Shown: piece after piece, positions 23,406 through 34,700 of the stretch
Layout of the letters: every line of letters starts with the position of its first letter
How positions within the stretch are numbered: position 1 is the first letter of the stretch
Assembly: GCF_040802235.1 (NCBI RefSeq)
Contig: NC_133172.1
Location: 63,929,613-63,993,612, forward strand
Length of the DNA: 64,000 nt
Reading direction: 5' to 3'
From: Manis javanica
Lineage: Eukaryota; Chordata; Mammalia; Pholidota; Manidae
Notes under the pieces: generated by a model
Told to the model about the DNA's origin: nothing
The model's input: only the letters and a program-made list of their open reading frames with translations
Databases searched by the model: none
Made by a program: the position numbers and the translations under genes

Positions 23406-24384
23406 CAGACGGACATGAGCCTGAGGAGGACTTCTGGACCCCACTTCATGTGAGGGTCCCGGGAGCCACCCAGATCCTGAGGCCATAACACATTGCACCG
23501 CAAACGTGCCTTCAAACAGCTGAAAAATTCTGGATTCCAGTCTGCCTCTCGCCCAGGGCCCGGGGTGTGGGGCCCAGGCCAGCATTTCATTTAGGATCCT
23601 GAAGGCTGGTGACACCATCCCCCGAGGCCTCAGGGCTTGCCGGGTGGAGGTGCCTCTGACCACCGATCCCATCTCTTCTTTAATGGTTCCTGCTCTACTC
23701 GAGACTCACTCCTTGGTGGTGCCCCGGCTCCTGTGGCTCCGTGAAACCATGGGTTTCACCCAGGCTGCAGATTTCTTGGCATGTAGCTGCTCCCAGCCCT
23801 ACCATGTGACTTCCCGTCTTGGCGCTGGGCTCACATCCGTCTGCTGGAGCGCCTGCTGAACCGCTGGCTCATCCCCGCTGTGCCCGCCTTTCCCTCTCCT
23901 GCCCTCCCAGGTTCACACTGGTGCCCTTTCTCTGGCGCCTTCCATGGGACCCCCCTCACTGGCTGTCCCCAAGTCCTCGGGGCCACCTGAGCATCACTGG
24001 GGCCTTGCCACGCGGCCCCCCACTGCCCCTCGGTCGGTCTCACTGTGCCTTGGCCTCTTGCCCAGTAGTGATCTGGGGGCACATTTCCCTTCACCGTCCT
24101 CCTGCTGCCACCCACCCAGTCACCAAGACGCCGCCCTGCAACTTCAGTTCTTTGAGATCCAAGGCTCTTCGGGTGCCCTGGGCAGCCCCGTCTCAGAGTC
24201 AGGATGGGGTTGGGGGTGATGGGAAAGGATCTGTGAGTAAACTGGCCACTGAGGTATCTCAGCGCCTCTGGGCCCCGGAGCTCGGCCTGCCCGGCCTCGG
24301 AACCCACGTCACTGCCAGCAGCGCCGGCCGCCTTCCCGGCGCAGGTTGGTGCCCTGTGCTCAGGCTCACAGCTGTTCCGTGGGT

Positions 24385-24740
24385 CTGATGGGCTGTTGTT
24401 TAGCATCTCTACCCCGTTCACATTTGTCCCTCGGGCTTCATTTTGCCCGGGATTAATACTGAGATTAATCCTGCACTCCCAGCTCCCGGGGGTCCCAGCG
24501 TCCGTCTCTGTGAGCATGCCACGCGGGCTGAGCTCACGGCCACGCAGTGCGTGGACCCGGCAGCCAGGGCGAACCTGCCCCATCCCAGCCGGGCATGCTT
24601 CCTTAGAGGTTTTCAGTTTGGTTGTAGACACAAGAAGTAATAAATAGGCTTTGTTTTTATGGCCGGTCATTAATGGACATTTGATCGACTTCTCAACCAC
24701 AACCAAATTCACGCTATAAAACGGTCTGTGCTAGTTCTCC
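24385..24740. promoter_or_regulatory. AT-rich conserved-element-like block
   Basis: Paired GGGATTAATACTGAG and GATTAATCCTGC (bicoid/OTX-like TAATCC cores) lie near 24450-24475. A second cluster near 24635-24720 has GTAATAAATAGGC, TTTTTATGGCCGG, TCATTAATGG and AACCACAACC (RUNX-like). Function is inferred from composition and motif density only. Confidence 0.3.
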
Positions 24741-25609
24741 CGAGACTCCCTATGCATGGCCTTTGTACAGCCAAGGCCGTATTCCCTCCTCACGCTTGGA
24801 TGACCAGCTCTCTGGAGACAGGACGTGCACTCGGCCGGGGGCCCCTCGGCCCAGTGTCTGGCCTGCACCGTTCTGTCCCCTGGACTCCTCCGGCGCTGTG
24901 ACGGCTGCCTTTCCCCTCAACACGACGGCGAGTCCACACGGGTGCAAATGGCCAGCGCCAGCCTCACTCAGGTGGCCTCCGGGAGTCCTGCACCCGCCCT
25001 GTTCCCTGAATGTCCCACGTGATTCCCTCTTTAGACAGAAACCCCCACTGGTTCTCCTGGCCTCTGAACGCAACTGGACCTCCCCTGGGCTCACACTGCA
25101 CTTGGGGCCTAAACTCAGCCCCTCCTGCCTGCGCTGGGACGGGTGTGTGCCGGCCCCCGGCGCCCAAGGGAGCAGGCAGCAGCAGGCCAGTGAGAGTGGC
25201 TGGAACATGCTGACTCTCTCCAGAGGCAGGGAGCCTGTTAGCCTGGCTCTGCTCAGCACAGCCTGGGCCTCCTGGGGCCTCCTGGCGTGCCGACGCCACC
25301 ACCCTGGCCCAGCGGCCAAGTCCGGCAGGCGCTGCAGCCTGGCCTGCAATCCCATACGTGGTGGGGAGGCTTCTGTGCTGCCCACCAGGTTTTGCACCAA
25401 CCTGGGCTTGGGTCTGTCCTGGCCTCTCTGTCCCAGGTCCATCTGTATGGACGGGAAGGGCCATCCGGAAGGGCTGCGGCCCCCGTGTCTTTCCCCGGGG
25501 CCCTGTCACTTGAACAGGAAACACAGCAGGCCCCACAGAGACCCTGCCCATGGGCAGGGCCTGTCTGGGGGTGCTGAGTGAACACCCCTCTGCCCACAGT
25601 GGCTGCAGA

Positions 25610-25775
25610 ATGGGGGGTGAGATTAGATGCAGCACCAACATCGTCAAACTAAACTGCCGATCACATCAGATTCCATCAGAATGGCCACTGATGGGATTTA
25701 TAGGCTGTCCGGGACTCTTCGCTCCCAGATTTGTCACCAGCACTCTTGATGCTGATTGAAAGTTAATGGTGCTGG
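25610..25775. promoter_or_regulatory. Conserved-element-like block
   Basis: Unique sequence with GAGATTAGATGC, repeated GAT/ATC cores (GATCACATCAGATTCCATC) and TGATTGAAAGTTAATGG, between GC-rich flanks. It is a candidate regulatory element without further support. Confidence 0.25.
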
Positions 25776-28179
25776 CAGCCAGTGGCATGGCTGGACCTCT
25801 GGGGCCTTCGCTGCCTGCTGACCCTGGGCCCACTCCATGCTGCGACCTGCCCCACACGGCCCCCCTAGGCGGCCTCATCTGCCTGGAGCCTGTCCTGCCG
25901 GCTCCTCCCAGACACAGACCCTGCCAGCCCGGGCAGGCCCACAAGGGCCCTATGGTGGCGAGTGCCATGACGACGCAGGGGACAGACTCCCTGGGGCCAC
26001 TCCATGGGGTCTCACCCCCAAATCAGAGCTGAGAGCTCCAGGTCCAGGCAGCTTTGGAAGCCATGCCCTGCTGACCCGTCCTGGGCCACAGTCCCTCCAC
26101 ACCCTGCTCCGTCTGCTGAAGCCAGGCCAGCTGGGGGCAAAGACCCAGGTGATGGGCGACCAGCCTGGTATGCAGCCCCGAGGGGGTCTCACACCACCTT
26201 TGTTCCCCCTGCAATCTCCCCAAAAGTCTCAGGCCTGTGCCTCCCCTTCCAGCCTTCCACACCTCACTACCCAGCTCAGAGGGGAGCTGCCCACACTGTG
26301 TTCTGGGTCTTCAGCACCCTGAGACCCTGAATGAGGAAGACGGGGGACCTGTACCTGCCCTGGGGTCTCAGGGCGAGTGGGCGCCCAGCCCTCGCCCCAG
26401 CCTGTCTTGGTGAAAGTGCCCACGGGAATGGGCTGTCAGTACTGGAGGCCTCACGGCCTCCGTTCCCTGGCTCGCACCCCACCCAGCCCCTCCGAGCCAG
26501 CGGGGGAGGGCAGCAGTCTGTGCCCACCCTGTGGCCAGCCGGCAGCAGTTGTGCCCAGGTTGGGGTCAGGAGGGCCCGTCGCCCCGCCCAGCTGGGCCCT
26601 GAGCCCAGGCCTGGGGCGGCCAGGCCAGCAGGTGGAAGGACCAGGCCCTGGCCACCACCTCTGCAGGGCTTCCCTGGAGCCACACTGCCCCCTGCTGGTG
26701 CCAGTGGGCGTGGCAGGAACCGCTGGGACCCCAGGCCTACCCCGGTGCCTGGGCCAAGTCCAGCTGGGGCTGAACGTCACCTCTAGGACATGGAAAACCG
26801 TGTCCAGTGGACCTGGGGCCACTGCCTGGCCTGATTCTGCATTCCCACGTCAGAGCTGCTGGACAGGCAGCCGCTGGGCAGCATGAGACCCCAGCCCCCC
26901 AGCAGCGGGGAGCTTGGAGCTCGGGCAGCCCTGGAGGGAGGCCTGGGCAGAGCTGCAGCCAAGGCCCCCAGCTCAGCTCCCTGAAGACCAGCACCAGCCA
27001 TCCTGCCAGGTGCGCAGGGCTCTGGGCCAGTGGGTGCGCCAGGGCCCCGCAGTCTCTTCTATCTACCATCTGTCCATCTGTTCATCCATGTTGAGCACCC
27101 AAGACTTTAAAGCGCAGTTTTGGAATGACTGTTCTGGTGTGGCTGGGGTGGACACTGGGCTTTGGAACAAAGAAGGCCCCCGACCCAGGCGGGAGCGGCC
27201 TGCACAGAGGGCGGGCTCAGCATGGGCCCGGGCCGTGACGTTCGCTCCCCAGGCCAGGTGCTGAGCTCAGCGGCAGCCAGTCACTCCTCAACATGCCACG
27301 CTCTGGGCCCCCGCCTTGTCCCCTCTGACCCTGGGGACACTTTAAGAACGGAGGAAGGACTACTTCCCTGCCCAGGCCAAGGGGCGCTCTGTCCCACCCT
27401 TTCCTCACCCACAGAGCCCTGTACCATCTGCCCTGATGTTTGCCCAGCTCAATGGGGGGCTCCTGATGCTGTGTCACCACTTCAGGATTGCTTTGGCCCC
27501 CGAGATGTGTGCAGCCCCGCAAGGGCTTAGTGTGAAGCCACAGAGCCTGGCAGGGGCCTGGGACCCAGGAACTAGAGGGGAGGGGAGTGCCGGAGGGAAG
27601 GTCTGCCTGCACCTGGCCTCTCTCCCGACCTGCAGACCAGGCTTGAATAAGGAGAGAGCCCTGCAGTGGTCACTGGGCCCCTGGCCAGGCCCCACCTATA
27701 TTGGCCATGTCCCCTTGACCTCAAGCCTCCAGGTCCCAGCTTGTAAAGTGGGGGCCACAGGGGTGAGGTCAGTGTCTGGGCCCCCAGGAGCACTTCGCTG
27801 TTGTTGCCACTGGCCCCTCCACTGGATGACCTCAGGTGCCCAGTTCACATCCATGCGGAACATGGCCCCCATTGCCTGGTGTATGCTTCGTCTCCTTCCT
27901 GGCCAGCCCTGAAGGGCCTGGACATTCTTTCACTCCCTTCTGCGTCCACCCTCTGTCCAGGACTCCATCCTCCACAGCAGCCTGACCCTTGGGAGCGTGG
28001 CCCTCATTGCAGCCTGACGCCTGGTTGTCCCCTTGCCACATAACCCTGACTCCTATTCAAAACAGGGACCTTTGTGCCACAGGAGGGAGATGGGTAGTGC
28101 GGACACACGACTGTCCCAGTGAACAGAGCAAAGCCAGTGCTCAGTGAATACCAGCTGGGATCGCCAAGTTACTCAGCCT

Positions 28180-28720
28180 GTGTGTCCTTGCTGTACGGAC
28201 GCCAGAACATGCTACTGCACGCACAGTGGCTCAAACAACATGAGTTTATTATCTTACTGTTTCCCTGGGCCAGCATCTGAGCAGGCTGGCCCAGTCCCCT
28301 GTCCCTGGTCAGTCGAGGCCACTCCCTGTCAGCTGGGCAGGCTCCTTCTTAGACTCAGAAGAGGCTCTGCTCCACATTCATCCAGTCGGTGTCAGAATCC
28401 AGGTCCTCGCAGCGGTTGGACCGAGTGCCCTTTTCCGCTGTCAGCCAGGGCCCCCCTTCGCTCCCAGAGGCCTCCTGCCTGTGCCCCCACACCCGTGTCG
28501 GCCCCTCACACGCCTGAACCTCTCTGATTTCCCCCTCTTGCCACAGTTCTCTGCCCCCAGCTCATCTCTGCTCTGCAAGGCTCCTGTGAACACATCACCC
28601 CTCCCAAACCAGGATCACCTCCCCACCACGAGGTCCCTTTACAGTGGAAAGTGACATTTTCACAGGTTCTGCCATCAGGGTGAGGACATCTTTGGCCACC
28701 TGTCCAGTGCCTGCTCAGCC
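28180..28720. repeat. Old interspersed repeat relic
   Basis: The order of phrases (gtggctcaaacaacatgagtttattatcttac, shortened here, then cctttacagtggaaagtgac and tttcacaggttctgcc with 'gaggacatctttgg') matches a common mammalian repeat known from memory as an LTR/MER-class element. The exact family is not assigned and the copy is strongly diverged. Confidence 0.4.
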
Positions 28721-31139
28721 ACGTGTCCTTGCCTGCACTGGAGAGAAGCCCCTGCTTCATAGGCACGGGGACTAAACGCCTGGCCCCTAGTTAGAGTTTA
28801 TGTATACTCATGTGCAAGTTTATATAAGCCTACATACTTTTATACACAGTAGTTCCTGCTTCACTGTGTAATTACACAATTCTAAAGTTATAATAGCTTC
28901 ACTTCTTGCTGAAAGCCCAATGTGCCCTCTCTTCATGAGGAAGTTGAAAACCTCTGAACACAGAAGATGAACCTCCAGTTCATCCTGGGTTGGACACCCC
29001 AAGTCCTCTAGCTTGGTCCCTGACTGCCTGGGACCCCTTACCTGGGCCACCGGACAGTCAGCTGCCCTCTGGGCCCTCCCAGGTTCTGCACATCCCCAGC
29101 CTGCTCCCCTTCTCCCGGTTCAGAGGTGCACCCCTTGGGCAAGTGGGCAGGCACCCCCCGCACCCCACTGTGTGGGCCATGGGCCACACTCAGTCCCTAG
29201 TGGTGGGTGGGGGGTGGGGTCCCATGCCCGGGACAGAGGAGCAACCGCCAGGGGAGCTGGCATGGGACTGGCCCTGACCTTTACCAGGACTCTGGTGGAC
29301 ACAGTGGATCTGAGAACCCCGGCTCTGCTCTGAGCTCCCAGGACTCCCCAAGTCTCAGCCTGGTGAACCAGGTTGCTGGCCTCAGGTCACAGACCGTGGG
29401 TCACACAGATTGAAGAGGGGACACAGCTCCCCCCTGGGAAAGATGGGAGTGAGCCAGTGCCTCAGGTCCGCCACTTGGCTCTGAGCCCACCAGCCTGGAG
29501 CCCCCAGCCCCCAGGCTCACACGCACCCTGCCCGTGCCCAGGCCCACATCTGCATCACCCACCGGCACGAGGGCAGAGTGTGAACCATCGTTGCGTGGGG
29601 AAGGAAGTGGGGCCTAGGGCTGCAGGGCTGGCTGCAGAATTGGGGACAGGGAGGGGCACTCGAAGTGGGGGTCAGAGCTGCAGGCTTAGGGTGCACAGGG
29701 TGGTGAGCCCAGATGGCCGGACACCCCAAGCCCTCTAGGAAATGGGAGGGGCCGGTCCCTCATCAGGAAGGAGAGCCCCCTGGAGCTCTGTGGCCTGGGA
29801 GGGACTGGCCCGGGACAGGACCTGCGGGCTCATAGACCCTGACCCCCTCCCTTGGACACAGGAGGATACCGAGGCCAGTGGAGAGGACACCTGCTCAGGG
29901 CCCACAGCTAGGACGGGAGGCCACGGTGAGGGGCGAGGGCCGCATCCCTTCCCCAGTGGTCCCTCCTGCACTTGGGGCTCAGCCATGATGGGACCCAGCT
30001 TACCCTCCCGTTGAAGACTCCCACAACCCCAGAGGGCCTTGGGGGAGATAGAGCCAACCAAGGAAGCATGGAAAGCAGGGGCATCTGGGGGGGCTGTCAC
30101 CCCACCCCACTGAGGTCCTGAGGCTCACCAGGGGACACGAGCAGCCTTTCTCAGCCACCCGCCCCCTTCCACCTCAGGCCCTGTTGTAGCACCAGGAGAA
30201 GGAACCGAAGCGCTCAGAGGGCCTCTCCGCCTGTGTTTGGGGACCCTAACCTCAGAGGCAGGATGCTGGCCCCCAGGGGCTCGGAGCTGGAGGTGGGAGG
30301 GTCTCCTTCCACCTTGGGGCAGTGAGTACCAGGGACACAGCCGTTGCTAGGCCCCCTCCCCCCCAGCAGCCTGCTGCCTTCCAGACAGGCCAAGGGCACA
30401 GATGGCCACCCCACAGTGGACAGGAGAGCAGAGACCAGGTGCCTACTGTGCAACAGCGATGCTCGGCCCACTCCCACTCAGAAGAAAGCCCTGGGTCCAC
30501 GGTCTTCGCCCTCCTCGCCTCTGCTCCTGCCTTACTGCGGGCAGGGCCACACACATGTGCCCCCTGGGAGAGAGGGTCTTCCCAGGAGGCCAGAGGAAGA
30601 AGCAAGGGCTACTGGCTGGGGTGGGGAGGACTAGCCCCAGGCCACCATTGGTAGGTCTGTGCCTGGCCTTCTGTGCTAGCTGGGCATCAGCAGGGACAGG
30701 CCAGCCAAGAGGAGCCCCAACCCAGTGCGGGAGACAGGAGACAGACAGGTGACCGAGGGTGGCAGGTGGGGCATCTAGTAGGATGGTGAGCAGGTGCCAT
30801 TAGACACCTGGAGGGCCGAACGACACACTTGCAGATAGACGGAAAGAGCATTCTCGGAGGAGGGAACAGCCACGGGAGGGAGGGAAGGAACACCCTCTGG
30901 CCCCTAGCCCGGCCCCACCACCAATGCCTCTTCCGGTAGGCTTCCTTCTTGCTCCCTTCGCGACCCTGGGAACCTGGCCACCCAGAATCACCCGACCCCG
31001 CGCGCCGCCCAGACCCACTCAGCTCCCAGCAGGCCTGCACGTGCGCTTTCTGCTCCGCCCGCCACGCGGTCGGACCTCAGCGCCTCCTCCCAGCAAACCT
31101 CCCACGGGCTTCACTGCCCCGCCCCTCCGCACATGACCT

Positions 31140-31640
31140 GTCACTCAGTCCTAGCCCCGCCTCTGCACGGGTGCAGTCACTCAGGCCCCGCCCCGCCCAC
31201 GTGCAGTCGCTCTGCCCAGGTCCCGGCCGGACCCTGACTGTCCCCACTTGTGCTGTCGCTCAGCCCCGGCCCCTCCCCGGCCGCGCCCGCCCCGCGCACG
31301 TGCTTCGCTCAGCCCAGGCCCGGGCGGGACCCTGACTGTCCCCACTTGTGCTGTCACTCAGCCCCTGCCCCGTCCGCCCGCACATGTGCTGTCACTCTGC
31401 ACCGGTCCCGGCCGGACTCTGACTGTCCCCACTTTTGCTGTCACTCAGCCCCTGCCCCGTCGGTCCGCACTTGTGCTGTCGCTCAGCCCTGGCCCCTCCC
31501 CAGCCGCGCCCAGCCGCACCCACATGTGCTGTCACTCAGCCCCGGCCCCGCCCCGGCTCCGCCCGCCCCGCACACGTGCTGCCGCTCAGCCCTGGCCCCG
31601 CCTCGGCCCCTTGCACTTGTGCTGTCGCTCAGTCGTTCAG
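31140..31640. repeat. Minisatellite carrying E-boxes just upstream of CDH15
   Basis: A degenerate tandem repeat with units of about 38-53 bp and a core like CACTTGTGCTGTCGCTCAGC followed by a C-rich segment. E-box cores (CANNTG) start at 31198, 31245, 31297, 31343, 31381, 31468, 31521, 31573 and 31614; the unit at 31430 has lost its E-box (CACTTTT). The array ends 23-45 bp before the CDH15 start codon, in the promoter or 5' UTR. M-cadherin is a muscle gene and E-boxes bind MyoD-family factors, so a regulatory role is possible but inferred. Confidence 0.85.
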
Positions 31641-31662
31641 TCCAAGAAGTGCGCTCAGCCCC

Positions 31663-31704
31663 ATGGACGCTGCCCTGCTCCTCGTGCTCGGGCTGCTGGC
31701 CCAG
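31663..31704 (+). CDS. CDH15: CDH15 exon 1 (signal peptide start)
   Basis: ATG in the context cagccccATGG, encoding [14 protein letters not shown] and then a gtaagg donor. The start is chosen because the hydrophobic signal core follows directly and matches the known M-cadherin start. Confidence 0.95.
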
Positions 31705-34700
31705 GTAAGGGGTGAGCGCCGCGGGGTCCCTGCCCCTGCCCTGCCCGGATGGCGTCTAGAGTGGGGCGCCCCAGAACCCCGGCCACCCGTGGGAGGCCGT
31801 GAGCTGAGAACCCAGGCTGGGAGCCAGTGGGCAGCTCTGTCCAGGATGCCCTGTGCCCTGGAAGTTCCAGAGGCGAGTGTGGCCACCTCCACCTGGACTG
31901 GACGGGGAGGCAAACTGGGACGCTGCCAGGAGACCCCCCAGCAAGTCGGCCCCTCTGAGGCGCGCCCTTCAGAGCTGCCGGGGCAGGGAGAGGGCGGGTG
32001 CAGGAGCACCCCAGCTGGAGGAGCCAGGAGGCCAGATTTCCACAGGGACGATGCCCGCTGAGTTGGCAGACCACCCTCCATAGGCCTGGGTGGAGTGTGA
32101 GCCCCAGGTGCGGGGCCAGCAGGGGAGCCCCCGAGACAGCCCTGTGCCCAGCACTCACTGCCACCCCCACTCCCTGCCGGTCCCCGAGTCCCGTGATCTC
32201 CCTGAGCAGGGGCAGGAACGGAGGAAGGAAGCCAGTGCTCCCCACCTGGGCACCCCTTGGGTAGGGTCATGTCTCTCTGTGCACTAGGCTGCTGGGCAGA
32301 TGCTAGGCTGGGCCTGGTAGAGCCTGTGGCCTCAGTGGCTCCTGGACGGGGCTGAGCCAGGGTCACGGGCCAGGGGGCAGTGATCAGAAATCGTGGGTGA
32401 GCTCAGCGTGTGCTCAGAGGTCAGCGTTGCTCTTCCAGTTCCAGGAGGGTCAGGCAGACCTGGACACTGGCAAGGAGGGATGGGTTTCCCAGCACCCACC
32501 TCAGGGGCTTCCTGAGTTGCACAGATTTCCCAGCTCTGGCTGGCCAGCTCAGGTTTCAGCCCTGGCAGCTGACCAGGTGCCTGCCAGGCGGACCCTTGGA
32601 CAGCTGGTTTCTCAGGGCACCAGCCATTTCTACCCACTGCCCCCCACAACCAGAGACCATGGCCCCACTGCTTGAGCCTTAGCTGCTGGCAACCTGAGCC
32701 TCCCCAGCCCTCTGCTGGGGACCATCTGGCCAGCCCCCCGCCAGCATCCCACCGTGCATGGGACAGGCACACTTCCTGGAGCCCTGCTCCTTTGGGTTTG
32801 AGGGTCTTTCCTCAGGCCCCCAGAGACTGTACTGCAGGGGAGGGTAGTAGGTGACGGAGAGCCCTCCCCCCCCAACCCCCGCCAGGACTGTGGCAGAACG
32901 CACTCCCCCCAGACAGCTGGAGTCTACAGGGATCCGGGTGGGGGTGGGGGCCTGGCTGCTCGAATTCCCACACTCGGCCTGGCTCCAATTAGCTCCGGTG
33001 TGAGGGGGCTTCTCCCAGACCCACTGGGATGTGTCTGGGTCAGGACCCTGCCCGCCATCCCCCACCCGCTCAGCTTTCATACCTGGGTTCTCTGTGTCCT
33101 GTGGCTGCCCCTAGACACCTTTTCCTCCACCTCCTGGAGTCCCCAGCAGGGTGGGACTGGGGGGCCCCAGGCAGGGGCCTGGAGTTGTGACCGCACAAAT
33201 CCACTGCCCACTCGGTGGACTTAGACGAAGCACACCCCCCTGCCCGTGTCCCTGCAATCTTGGCCAGGGGGCTAACAGTGGATTCTCAGAACTGGACTTT
33301 GTCATCTCCCTCTCCTATGCCTATGTGCCCCCAGTAGCTGGGACTGCCCCAGGACCCCATCAGAGGGCAGAGGGATGGAAGCACGGGTGACTCCGGGCAG
33401 CACCACACCCTGCTGGGAGGGGTCCCGAGCCTGTGTCCGGCTCTGTCGAGCCATGTGGTCTCCGGAAGGAAAACAGGGCCTCAGCCGTGCTCCTGGGGGC
33501 TTTACAAAGTGCCCCTGGGGCAGTGTGGGGAGGTGCCCAAACAGAACGGGATCCACAGTGGACTGGCACCTTCTCCAGTACCGGTGGGGTCATGAGCCCC
33601 GAGTCAGTGTGACGGGCAGCAGAGGGAAGCCAGCTGGGGGCCACTGTCCTCGCCAATGAGGGGGGCAGCACAATGCTTGGGTGTCAGGGTGTCCCAGCAG
33701 CGGGGACAGGCAGGAGGGCAGGGACGGAGGAAGGAAGCCGGTGCTCCCCACCTGGGCACCCCTTGGGTAGGGTCATGTCTCTCTGTGCACTAGGCCGCTG
33801 GGCAGATGCTAGGCTGGGCCTGGTAGAGCCTGTGGCCTCAGTGGCCCCTGGACCCGCCCCTTTGCTGCACCACCCTCATCACTCTGAAGGCTGCAACAGC
33901 TGGAGGGGGGTGTCCTGGAGACACGGGCTGCTGTGGGCCAGACCGACAGCTGGGTCCATTCCTGGCATGCCTGATGCCTGCCAGGCCATCCAGGAATGGG
34001 GTGGCCTGGATTCCAGCCTTGGGGGAAGGGGTCAGGCCCTGGAAGCTTGTGGGGAGTCCAGGCCAGGGTTTTTGCACCCTGGGAGGCAGCTTGGCCTCCC
34101 AGCAGTCCAGACAAGCCCCACCCATATCCCACCAGCCTACTGGCCTCACACTTGGGTCCCAGAATCTGAGAAACCCCAGGCCAGAAGCAGTCTTGGGGGG
34201 ATAACACCCCCCAACACACACACCCCTGTAAGGCCAGCCCCAGGGCACCTTCCACATGCCTGCTGCTGCCAGACTGCACCAGGAGGGGACAGAAAAGGCT
34301 CACTCCCCCTTCTTCAAACAAGACCCACAACTGTGGGTGGGATTCTGGGGCCCCAGTCCTCAAACATCCAGCCCAGCCCGGCTCCTGACCGCCCAAACCT
34401 TGACAGCCCAAACCCAGGTGGCTGCCTGAGGCCTGCAGGGCCAGGTGACGCGGGGTCCCTGCCCTTTCCTCCAGGCCCCCCTGGTCGCCAGCACCCCTGC
34501 CTGGGCTGCTGGGCATCCAGCTTTCTTCCTGGGCTCTTGAGAGATGAGACCTCGCCCTGTAATCCCTCCTCTGAACTCTTTGTGGGCTGGTGGAGACCAC
34601 AGAGCTCTGCAGAGGGCGCAGCCGCCTTCCCACGGCTTCCAAGCAGAGGATGCTGGTGTGCGGGCATTTGCTGTCTGCCTGCTGCGTGCTCCATCTGCCT

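Larger units (their letters stand above)
19925..31140. other. ACSF3-CDH15 intergenic region
   Basis: About 11 kb with no protein-coding exon that I can support. It holds the ACSF3 3' UTR (end not placed), a TG/CA-rich patch near 20700-20830, an antisense L1 relic (21710-22480), a MaLR LTR (23060-23405), an old repeat (28180-28720) and three AT-rich regulatory-looking blocks. A long noncoding RNA could lie here but cannot be seen from sequence alone. Confidence 0.7.

Noticed and set aside
31248..31715. Overlapping + strand frames rich in Ser, Pro and Cys just before CDH15
   Set aside because: They are translations of the E-box minisatellite. The true CDH15 start is the ATG at 31663 in another frame.
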